Below, piece after piece: positions 32,635-38,356 of a DNA stretch of 38,356 nucleotides. Below the pieces are notes generated by a model. That model was not told the DNA's origin. It saw only the letters and a program-made list of their open reading frames with translations, and searched no databases. Each line of letters starts with the position of its first letter. The first letter of the stretch is position 1. The translations under genes and the position numbers were made by a program. Source of the stretch: Kribbella catacumbae DSM 19601 (GTDB taxonomy: Bacteria > Actinomycetota > Actinomycetes > Propionibacteriales > Kribbellaceae); assembly GCF_000372465.1 (NCBI RefSeq), contig NZ_AQUZ01000077.1, positions 1 to 38,356 on the forward strand, read 5' to 3'.

Positions 32635-34043
32635 CCCAACTCCTCCACCGGCTCCAGCTGCACAACCACACCCGTACTGCGTCGTACCGCGATCCCTAGG
32701 CCGGCAAATGCTCCGAGCAACGACAGTACGCCGCACACCGCCAACGCCCGGGTGAAGCCAGTGGCGAAGGACTCGTATCCCCCAGCGGCCGCGAACACAG
32801 CAGCCAGTACTGCGACGCCAACGACGCCGCCCAGTTGCCGCATCATGCTGTAGACGCCGGAGGCGATTCCGACGGCCTCACCCGGCAGTGCTCCGATGCT
32901 GGCGCTCTGAGTCGCCGGCATCGCCATGGAGACGCCGCAGCCAGCAACGATCAGGGGCAGCACCAGTTCGGAGTACTGGACTGTGCCTTTGCTGACCTGA
33001 CTGATCCAGAACATGCCGACCGCTTGCAGTAGCAGGCCGGTGAATACGAGCGGGCGTTCGCCGATCCTGTCGACCAGGCGACCGGCGATCGGCGCTACGA
33101 GGAAGAGCGTGGCTGTCCAGGGCAGCAGCTGCAGTCCGGCCTCAAGTGGGCCGGAGCCGAAGGTAACCTGCATGAACTGCGCGAGGAAGAAGACCGCGCC
33201 GAACAGTGCCGCGGTGAGGAAGAAGCCCGCCGCGTTGCCGGCCGAGAACGCCCGGGAGCGGAAGTAGGTCAGAGGAATCATCGGCTGGTCAGCCCGGCTC
33301 TCCCAGACCAGGAATCCCACCAGGAGAAGGGCTCCGGCGACGAACGAACCGACCACCTCAGGGCTGGACCAACCTGCCACCGCGCCGCGCACTACACCCC
33401 AGACCAGGCCGAGGACGGCGAGGGTGATCAAGGTCGCGCCGCGGAGATCGAGCCGGCGGACGGCACCGTGGCTCTCGCGGATCTTGGTGAGCACCAGCGG
33501 GATCGCGATCAGGCCGACGGGCACGTTGATCCAGAAGATCCACTGCCAGGCGAGGCCTTCCGTGACGGCGCCACCGATCATCGGGCCGCCCAGGACGGCG
33601 AGGCCGGTCAGGCCGCTGAAGATGCCGATCGCCCAGCCACGCCGTTCGGGTGGGAACGCGGCACCGAGCAGGCTCATCGAGAGCGGCATCACGACGGCCG
33701 CGCCGACGCCTTGGACGGTCCGGGCGGCGATCAGCAACGGCACCGTCGTGGCCAGCGCGCAGGCGACCGAGGCGACGGTGAACAGAGCGATACCGGCCGC
33801 GAACGTGCGGCGCCGCCCCCAGCGGTCGCCGATCGCCGCCGCGGTCATGAGCAGCATCGCGAAGCTGAGGCTGTACGCGTTCACCGTCCATTCCAGTTGC
33901 TCGATGGTGGCACCGAGGTCTTGCCGGATGGTGGTCAGTGCCGCGGCCACGACCAGCACGTCGAGCGCGACCATCACCGAGCCGATCGAGGTCAGGCCCA
34001 GTACCCATCGCTGTTCGCCGGTCGTACGTTCCTTGCTGCTCAC
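32631..34043 (-). CDS. DHA2-family MFS exporter, first gene of sigma-factor operon
   Basis: 470 aa from GTG 34043, with GGAGG 6 nt upstream. About 14 hydrophobic segments; motifs: TSIGSVMVALDVLVVAAALTTI in TM1, AAIGDRWGRRRTFAAG (motif A), RTVQGVGAAVVMPLSMSLLGAAF and LAVLGGPMIGGAVTEGLAWQWIFWINVPVGLIAIPLV (motif C). A proton-driven drug or metabolite exporter. Coupled to the ECF sigma factor by ATGA, so the two should be made together. Upstream lies the 89-bp concentric palindrome shared with the divergent small monooxygenase-like gene. Confidence 0.92.
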   Translation of the reverse strand: MSSKERTTGEQRWVLGLTSIGSVMVALDVLVVAAALTTIRQDLGATIEQLEWTVNAYSLSFAMLLMTAAAIGDRWGRRRTFAAGIALFTVASVACALATTVPLLIAARTVQGVGAAVVMPLSMSLLGAAFPPERRGWAIGIFSGLTGLAVLGGPMIGGAVTEGLAWQWIFWINVPVGLIAIPLVLTKIRESHGAVRRLDLRGATLITLAVLGLVWGVVRGAVAGWSSPEVVGSFVAGALLLVGFLVWESRADQPMIPLTYFRSRAFSAGNAAGFFLTAALFGAVFFLAQFMQVTFGSGPLEAGLQLLPWTATLFLVAPIAGRLVDRIGERPLVFTGLLLQAVGMFWISQVSKGTVQYSELVLPLIVAGCGVSMAMPATQSASIGALPGEAVGIASGVYSMMRQLGGVVGVAVLAAVFAAAGGYESFATGFTRALAVCGVLSLLGAFAGLGIAVRRSTGVVVQLEPVEELG

Positions 34044-34060
34044 AGGGGTCCTCCAGAGTT

Positions 34061-34149
34061 CGCTGTCACTGGTACAGACAGCGGCGGGGACCGGAACTCA
34101 TCGCGGCGATGAGTTTGGGTCTTCCCGGCTGTCTGAAGTAGTGACAGCG
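34061..34149. promoter_or_regulatory. 89-bp concentric palindrome in divergent promoter region
   Basis: Three dyads share one axis at base 34105. Outer arms CGCTGTCACT (34061-34070) and AGTGACAGCG (34140-34149); next CAGACAGC (34075-34082) and GCTGTCTG (34128-34135); inner AACTCATCGC (34095-34104) and GCGATGAGTT (34106-34115). Each outer pair also forms its own dyad, GCTGTC-N9-GACAGC (34062-34082 and 34128-34148). It looks like two identical regulator sites flanking a third, serving both divergent operons. Confidence 0.75.
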
Positions 34150-34167
34150 ACTTTCTAAGGAGTAGCC

Positions 34168-34449
34168 ATGAGCTCAGCAGTGATCCGCTACCAGACCAAG
34201 CCCGAAGCTGCGGACGAGAACCAGCGCCTGATCGAGATGGTCTTCGCCGAACTGGCCAACTCGGCCCCACCCGGTCTGCGCTACAACAGCTTCCGGCTCG
34301 CCGACGGCGTCACCTTCCTCCACGTCGCCGACGGCGAGGGCCTGACCGACCTGGCCGCCTTCCAGGAGTTCCAGCGCAACCTCCCCGACCGTCTCGCCGC
34401 CGGTCCCACCCGCGAGGACGCCACTCTGGTCGGCTCCTACACCCCGTAA
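34168..34449 (+). CDS. Small antibiotic-biosynthesis-monooxygenase-like (dimeric alpha/beta barrel) protein
   Basis: 93 aa, with CTAAGGAG 6 nt before the ATG. A ferredoxin-like ABM pattern: VIRYQTKPEAADENQRLIEMVFAELA, PPGLRYNSFRLADGVTFLHVADG and LAAFQEFQRNLPDRLAAGPTRED. Such proteins are cofactor-free oxygenases, heme-degrading enzymes or simple binding proteins; the sequence does not decide. It is first of two plus-strand genes and divergent from the exporter-sigma operon. The TGTCAC motif is found on both sides of it. Confidence 0.8.
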   Translation: MSSAVIRYQTKPEAADENQRLIEMVFAELANSAPPGLRYNSFRLADGVTFLHVADGEGLTDLAAFQEFQRNLPDRLAAGPTREDATLVGSYTP

Positions 34450-34505
34450 CCGCACGGCTTCTTAAGCCTGGCTGAAGGATGCGGCGCGATGATCTGCCTT
34501 AAGGA

Positions 34506-34541
34506 CGCTGTCACCGGGGAAACGTAGGCGTAGGGTGACAG
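34506..34541. promoter_or_regulatory. GCTGTCACC/GGTGACAG inverted pair upstream of flavoenzyme
   Basis: CGCTGTCACC (34506-34515) and GGTGACAG (34534-34541) face each other over 18 nt. The core CTGTCAC is the same as in the palindrome at 34061-34149. It could be a regulator site, or a -35 element for the locus ECF sigma factor (ECF41-type sigma factors use TGTCACA), though the matching -10 is not clear. Confidence 0.5.
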
Positions 34542-34567
34542 GGAGTGACGACTACGGGGAGGATGCC

Positions 34568-35962
34568 ATGACTCAGACGGCCAGCAGTGGGATCGACGAG
34601 CTACGGACAGCGATCGGCGGGACGGTGGTGCTGCCCGGCGACGCGGCGTACGACGACGCCCGGCGGGTTTGGAACGCGGACATCGACAGGAGACCGGCGG
34701 TGGTCGCGCAGTGCGTGAGCGCCGAGGATGTCAGGGCGGCGATCCTGTACGCCGTCCAGAACGGGCTGGAGATCGCCGTCCGCGGCGGCGCGCACAGCAT
34801 GTCCGGCGCCTCGGCGGTCGATGACGGTCTGGTGATCGACTTGTCCGCGATGAACCAGGTGACGGTCGATCCCGAGGCCAAGCGGGCCCTGGCCGGTGGC
34901 GGCACCCAGCTCGGCGAGCTGGACGCCGCCACCCAGGCCTACGGCCTCGCCGCACCGGCCGGGCTGGTCAGCCACACCGGTGTTGCCGGCCTCACCCTCG
35001 GCGGCGGGCTGGGCTGGCTGACCCGTCAGTTCGGGCTGAGCCTCGACAACCTGCTGTCGGTCCAGCTCGTCACCGCCGATGGCCGGATCCTGCGGGCAGC
35101 CGCGGATGAGAACCCGGACCTGTTCTGGGCAGTCCGCGGTGGCGGCGGCAACTTCGGGGTCGTGACGCAGTTCGAGTTCCAGCTGCATGAGGTCGGCCCG
35201 ATCATCCAGTACGGCATGCTCTTCTGGGGCCTCGAGCAGGGCGTCGACGTACTGCGGATGGCCCGCGAGCTGATCCCGGCCCTGCCACGCGAGGTCACCA
35301 CCATCGTCGCAGCGCTCAACGCGCCACCGGCACCGTTCGTGCCTGAGCAGCATCACTTCCAGCCGGGCTATGCGCTGATCGTGGCCGGCTTCGGCTCACC
35401 CGAGCAGCATGCGGAGGTGCTCGCGCAGATTCGCGCGGCCATCCCGCCGCTGTTCGAGTTCGTCGCCCCGATGCCGTACACCGCGCTGCAGCAGTTGATC
35501 GACGAGCCGAACGCCTGGGGTCACTTCTGCTACGACAAGGGCAGCTATCTCGAGGACCTGTCGGACGAGGCGATCCAGGTGATCACCGAGCAGGTGCCGC
35601 GAAAGTCCTCGCCGTTGTCGACCGTCCTGTTCTACCGGCTCGACGGCGGCTACTCCGAGGTCGGCGACGACGACACCGCCTTCTCCGGCGGCCGAACCCC
35701 GCGGTACGCGGTCTTCATCGTCGCGGTCTCGCCGACGCCCGACCCGCTGCCCGGGGAGCGCGCCTGGGTCCGGTCGTTCTGGGATGAGCTCCAGCCGCAC
35801 AGCCTCGGCATCGGCAGCTACGTCAACGCGATGGCGGAGAACGAGTTCGACCGGGTCAAGGCGTCGTACGGCGAAGCGAAGTACGCGCGGCTCGCCGAGC
35901 TCAAGACGGAGTACGACCCGGGCAACATCTTCCACCGGAACGTGAACATCCTGCCGGGTTAG
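34568..35962 (+). CDS. FAD-dependent oxidoreductase, berberine-bridge-enzyme (BBE) type
   Basis: 464 aa; ATG 34568 with GGGGAGG 5 nt upstream. FAD_binding_4 domain about 40-200: VRGGAHSMSG, where His76 is the usual covalent flavin ligand; LAGGGTQLGELDAAT; SHTGVAGLTLGGGLGWLTRQFGLS. The second ligand Cys of bicovalent members is absent, so flavin is probably held by one bond. BBE C-terminal segment: YDPGNIFHRNVNILPG. Such enzymes oxidise alcohols or sugars, or close rings in natural products. In this locus, beside an ABM-like protein, two exporters and an ECF sigma factor, it may modify a small toxic compound. Ends overlapping the convergent SDR by 4 bp. Confidence 0.92.
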   Translation: MTQTASSGIDELRTAIGGTVVLPGDAAYDDARRVWNADIDRRPAVVAQCVSAEDVRAAILYAVQNGLEIAVRGGAHSMSGASAVDDGLVIDLSAMNQVTVDPEAKRALAGGGTQLGELDAATQAYGLAAPAGLVSHTGVAGLTLGGGLGWLTRQFGLSLDNLLSVQLVTADGRILRAAADENPDLFWAVRGGGGNFGVVTQFEFQLHEVGPIIQYGMLFWGLEQGVDVLRMARELIPALPREVTTIVAALNAPPAPFVPEQHHFQPGYALIVAGFGSPEQHAEVLAQIRAAIPPLFEFVAPMPYTALQQLIDEPNAWGHFCYDKGSYLEDLSDEAIQVITEQVPRKSSPLSTVLFYRLDGGYSEVGDDDTAFSGGRTPRYAVFIVAVSPTPDPLPGERAWVRSFWDELQPHSLGIGSYVNAMAENEFDRVKASYGEAKYARLAELKTEYDPGNIFHRNVNILPG

Positions 35963-36705
35963 ACGGAAGCCGCTCCGTCGATCACCAGGACCTGACCGTT
36001 CACGTTGGTGTTCTCCAGGAGCAGCATCCGGACTACGGGGACGACGTCCTCCGGCTCGGTCAGGTGGCCCGTCGGTGTCCGGCGGACGATCTGGTCGAGC
36101 TGGGTCGGACCGAGCACGGCCGACATCTCCGAGGCGAAGAAGCCGGGCGCCACGGAGTTGGCCAGCACGCGGCCGCCCAGCTCACGTGCGAGTGAGCGGG
36201 TGGCTGCGTCCATACCGCCCTTCGTCGCGGAGTACGCGACCAGCCCCGGGTAACCGCGCTGCGCGCAGATCGAGGTGACGTTGACGATCCGGCCCTTCAG
36301 GCCCTTGGCCAGCATCCGGCGCAGGACGAACCGGGTCAGGATCAGCGGCGAGGTGAGATTGGTCTGGATGATGTCCGCGATCTGCTCGGCCGAGGTGTGC
36401 ACGTGCAGCGAGTCCTGCCCGACGGCCGCGTTGTTGACGATGCCGTCGACCGGGCCGAGCTTCTCCTCGACCTGCTTGACGAACGCACTCGTCGCCTGCG
36501 GATCGTTCACGTCCACCGCGCCGACGTGCAACTGATCCGGGTACTTCGTCGCCAGCGCCGTCAGTTCGGCGGTCACGGTCCGCGCGAACGCGGCCACCTT
36601 CACGCCGGACGCGAGCAGGTCGGCGACGATCGCCAGCCCCAGCCCGCGCGAACCACCGGAGACCAGCACCACCGACGACGGCGGCACTCCAGTCGGGTCA
36701 GACAT
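35959..36705 (-). CDS. SDR-family reductase, FabG-like
   Basis: 248 aa. Rossmann fold with cofactor loop VLVSGGSRGLGLAI (TGxxxGxG type), NNAAVG, catalytic Ser in VNVTSICAQ, and Tyr/Lys in YSATKGG; C-terminal NVNGQVLVIDGAASV as in FabG. It should reduce a 3-oxoacyl group, most likely one carried on the ACP encoded two genes upstream. Its start overlaps the ligase stop by 8 bp, so ACP, ligase and reductase form one translational unit. No ketosynthase is present nearby. Confidence 0.92.
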   Translation of the reverse strand: MSDPTGVPPSSVVLVSGGSRGLGLAIVADLLASGVKVAAFARTVTAELTALATKYPDQLHVGAVDVNDPQATSAFVKQVEEKLGPVDGIVNNAAVGQDSLHVHTSAEQIADIIQTNLTSPLILTRFVLRRMLAKGLKGRIVNVTSICAQRGYPGLVAYSATKGGMDAATRSLARELGGRVLANSVAPGFFASEMSAVLGPTQLDQIVRRTPTGHLTEPEDVVPVVRMLLLENTNVNGQVLVIDGAASV

Positions 36706-37948
36706 CGCTCTTCAACGTCTCCTTCTGCGGGATCTCGGCGAGGAACTTGATCCGCCGCGGTACGCCGTAGTCCGGCAGCCGGTGCGAACACCATTGCACG
36801 AGATCCTCGTCGGTGATCGGTCCGAGATCGTGATTGGCCACCACTTCGGCGGCGACCATCCGGCCGACCAGCGGCGCCTTGCGCGCGAAGACTCGCGCCC
36901 AGGCGACGCCCGGGTGCGCCATCAGCACGTTGCGGACCACACCGGCCGACACTTTCGAGCCGCCGACGTTGATCTCATCGGTGTCCAGGCGGCCGGTGAT
37001 CAGCACCCGGTCGCCGGCGAACTCGACCCGGTCACCGGTCCGGACGGCACCGTCCAGGCCCGCGCCGTGGTGCGGCGAGGTGATCACCAGTTCGTCGCCG
37101 TCGACCGACAGGACCGGGCGCTCATCGTCGGGTTCGCGGCCCAGCCAGGCCTTGGGGAACCCGGCGAAGCCGTCGTGCACGACGATCGACGCGCCGACCT
37201 CGGAAGACGCGTAGATCCAGGAGATTCGCGCCTGCGGGAAGATGTCGCGCAGCCGGTCGAGGATCGTCTGGTCCACCGGTTCGCCGCCGAGGGTGATCTG
37301 CTCCAGCGGCACCTTGGCGAGTGCCTCGGCGTCACGGTAGATCGTCTGGCGCCAGAAGGTCGGCGTACCGGAGGCGGCGGTGACGCCGTGCTCGGCCGCG
37401 ACCAACGGCCAGGTCTCCAGCTCGGACGGTTCGATCACGACCAGGCCCTGGTCGGCCTGGGTCAGCGAGATCGTTACCACCTGCCACCAGGCGTAGGTCC
37501 CCGGCGAGTACGGCAGCAGCCACGTCCGCGGCTTCTGCCGGTTGGTGACTGTGGTCAGCGACTCGAGCGTGTGGCCGATCCGCGTCGGCCGGCCGGTCGA
37601 ACCGGAGGTGAGCAGCCAGGCGCGGCCGGATTCCTCCACCCGCTTGAGTTTCGCGGGCTCGACGGAGTGCTCGTCGCCCTTGGCGATGACGATCGCGAAG
37701 CCGGAGGCCGCGAGTTCCTCGCGCAGGCTCAGGTCGACCCGCGAGGTGGTGGCGACGAGCAGTTCGGTGCCGTGGACCGCGTGGTGCCGGACCGCGGCGA
37801 GTGCGTCCGCGCCGTTGTCGACCAGAACAGCGGCAGGCGACGGGAGTTGGGGCAGCTTGTGCAGGGTCCGCCACGTCACGGTCCTGCCGCCGGAGACGAC
37901 GGTGTTGTCGTCCCCGATCAGCGCGGTGGACCGGCGCCGCGTGGTCAC
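36698..37948 (-). CDS. AMP-dependent acyl/aryl-adenylating enzyme (ANL superfamily), short form
   Basis: 416 aa, shorter than the usual 500-550. P-loop A3 LLTSGSTGRPTRIG (the Lys of TGxPK is Arg); GTPTFWRQTIY; A5-like IYASSEVGASIV; A7 TGDRVEF; A8 GRLDTDEINVGGSKV. The A10 region reads IPQKETLKSDV at the very C-terminus, so the catalytic Lys is kept but the Gly before it is Leu. The compact N-terminal half lacks several motifs. It should activate a carboxylic acid as AMP-ester and load the ACP encoded just upstream (4-bp ATGA overlap). The acid is unknown. Confidence 0.88.
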   Translation of the reverse strand: MTTRRRSTALIGDDNTVVSGGRTVTWRTLHKLPQLPSPAAVLVDNGADALAAVRHHAVHGTELLVATTSRVDLSLREELAASGFAIVIAKGDEHSVEPAKLKRVEESGRAWLLTSGSTGRPTRIGHTLESLTTVTNRQKPRTWLLPYSPGTYAWWQVVTISLTQADQGLVVIEPSELETWPLVAAEHGVTAASGTPTFWRQTIYRDAEALAKVPLEQITLGGEPVDQTILDRLRDIFPQARISWIYASSEVGASIVVHDGFAGFPKAWLGREPDDERPVLSVDGDELVITSPHHGAGLDGAVRTGDRVEFAGDRVLITGRLDTDEINVGGSKVSAGVVRNVLMAHPGVAWARVFARKAPLVGRMVAAEVVANHDLGPITDEDLVQWCSHRLPDYGVPRRIKFLAEIPQKETLKSDV

Positions 37949-38196
37949 GCCGACTGGAGCTGCTCGATGAAGTCCAGCACGTCGCCGACCTTGGCGATCT
38001 GGCGCAACCCCGGCGCGTCGAAGTTCAGCTCGTCGCCGAGCTCGTCCTCGACCCGCAGTGCGAGTTCGGAGAAGTCCAGCGACCGGAAGCCGATCTCCCG
38101 CAGGTCAGCAGCGTCGTCGCCCGGCAAAGTCTTGCCCTGCGCCTTCATCACCGCTCCCATCAGGTCCCGGATCTGCTCCCGCGTCAGCTCAGCCAT
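37945..38196 (-). CDS. Acyl carrier protein
   Basis: 83 aa; ATG 38196 chosen because TAGGCT (38210-38205) ends 8 nt upstream and no Shine-Dalgarno exists; a longer frame to 38298 runs through the hairpin region. Helix I (LTREQIRDLMGAVMKAQG), then IGFRSLDFSEL with the phosphopantetheine Ser39 (DSL is RSL here), then ALRVEDELGDELNF and a last helix VLDFIEQL. It is the first gene of the ACP-ligase-SDR operon and carries the acyl group handed between them. Confidence 0.9.
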   Translation of the reverse strand: MAELTREQIRDLMGAVMKAQGKTLPGDDAADLREIGFRSLDFSELALRVEDELGDELNFDAPGLRQIAKVGDVLDFIEQLQSA

Positions 38197-38210
38197 GACC
38201 ACAGAGCCTA

Positions 38211-38229
38211 GGGCATGTCTGGCATGCCC
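38211..38229. repeat. Short inverted repeat GGGCATG/CATGCCC
   Basis: Perfect 7-bp arms (38211-38217 and 38223-38229), 5-nt spacer, directly upstream of the ACP promoter on the minus strand. Could be an operator for that operon. Confidence 0.45.
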
Positions 38230-38243
38230 TGCAGTAGCGAGCA

Positions 38244-38341
38244 GGTGCTCGGTGCGGTAGCTCGGCGTGCTGGAGTGAAGGCCTCGATGTTTTTCCATCG
38301 TGGCCTTTGCTCCAGTGCGGCGAGGTGCCGTGCCGAGTGCC
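38244..38341 (+). other. 46-bp hairpin with many tandem U-G pairs
   Basis: Bases 38244-38289 pair with 38296-38341 around a 6-nt loop (TTTTTC). Of 46 positions, 34 are Watson-Crick, 9 are G-U and 3 are mismatches (counted by hand). Eight of the nine G-U pairs come as four tandem UG/UG steps, which pair only in plus-strand RNA. No coding frame explains it. It may be a structured RNA, a miniature element, or an old palindrome changed by C-to-T mutation. The window ends 15 nt later. Confidence 0.65.
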
Positions 38342-38356
38342 GCGCAGCACGCAGGG

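Noticed and set aside
34506..34541. Firm ECF41 promoter TGTCACA-N16-CGTC
   Set aside because: TGTCACC is present but no CGTC lies 16 nt downstream, so only the motif is reported.

Overview
The window is about 70% GC with short intergenic gaps, many start codons lacking a Shine-Dalgarno, and typical actinobacterial families (DUF222/HNH, Rv3654c-Rv3660c-type tad pilus genes, CBM-bearing GH18 chitinases, DUF2786). It looks like a chromosomal segment of a soil actinomycete, most like Kribbella or a related Propionibacteriales/Streptomyces-grade genus. That assignment is inferred from gene content, not from a search.

Layout. 1-2.9 kb: the 3' end of an HNH nuclease gene, a repeat-containing gap, a blasticidin-S-deaminase-like/ASCH fusion whose catalytic Glu is Gln, a divergent histidine phosphatase with an altered RHG motif, and a NYN/PIN-like protein. 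2.9-10.3 kb (minus strand): a tad (Flp pilus) locus in the mycobacterial order ssd-tadA-tadB-tadC-pilin-TadE-TadE-like. It is split between tadC and the pilin by an aldo/keto reductase, an ArsR-type regulator and a YciI protein. 10.5-19.6 kb: a chitin-use island with three secreted GH18 chitinases, a Tat-exported SGNH hydrolase, a LysR/MFS pair, and a TrmB/LuxR-type regulator coupled to the third chitinase. 20.1-22.0 kb: a HAD phosphatase, a structured non-coding gap matching in position and shape the Ms1/MTS2823 RNA, and a degenerate Fic-like protein. Ignoring the two insertions, 2.9-22 kb is collinear with M. tuberculosis Rv3654c-Rv3662c.

22-26.1 kb: a GT2/TagF-like wall-polymer transferase, then argS preceded by an Arg-rich leader ORF (three consecutive CGA codons) whose 3' end overlaps the 5' arm of an 11-bp hairpin; this looks like an attenuator. 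26.1-30.3 kb: a nested inverted repeat, a double GNAT acetyltransferase, a DHA2 exporter with a divergent TetR regulator, and an RmlC-like epimerase. 30.3-36 kb: a DUF2786 protein, a coupled DHA2 exporter and SnoaL-tailed ECF sigma factor, an 89-bp concentric palindrome, a small monooxygenase-like protein and a BBE-type flavoenzyme. 36-38.2 kb: an overlapping ACP-adenylating enzyme-SDR operon. The window ends in a 46-bp hairpin rich in tandem U-G pairs.

Recurring theme: many genes here are probably leaderless. A TAnnnT-like -10 box ends 7-8 nt before the ATG and no Shine-Dalgarno is present. This helped choose starts and supports the argS leader ORF.
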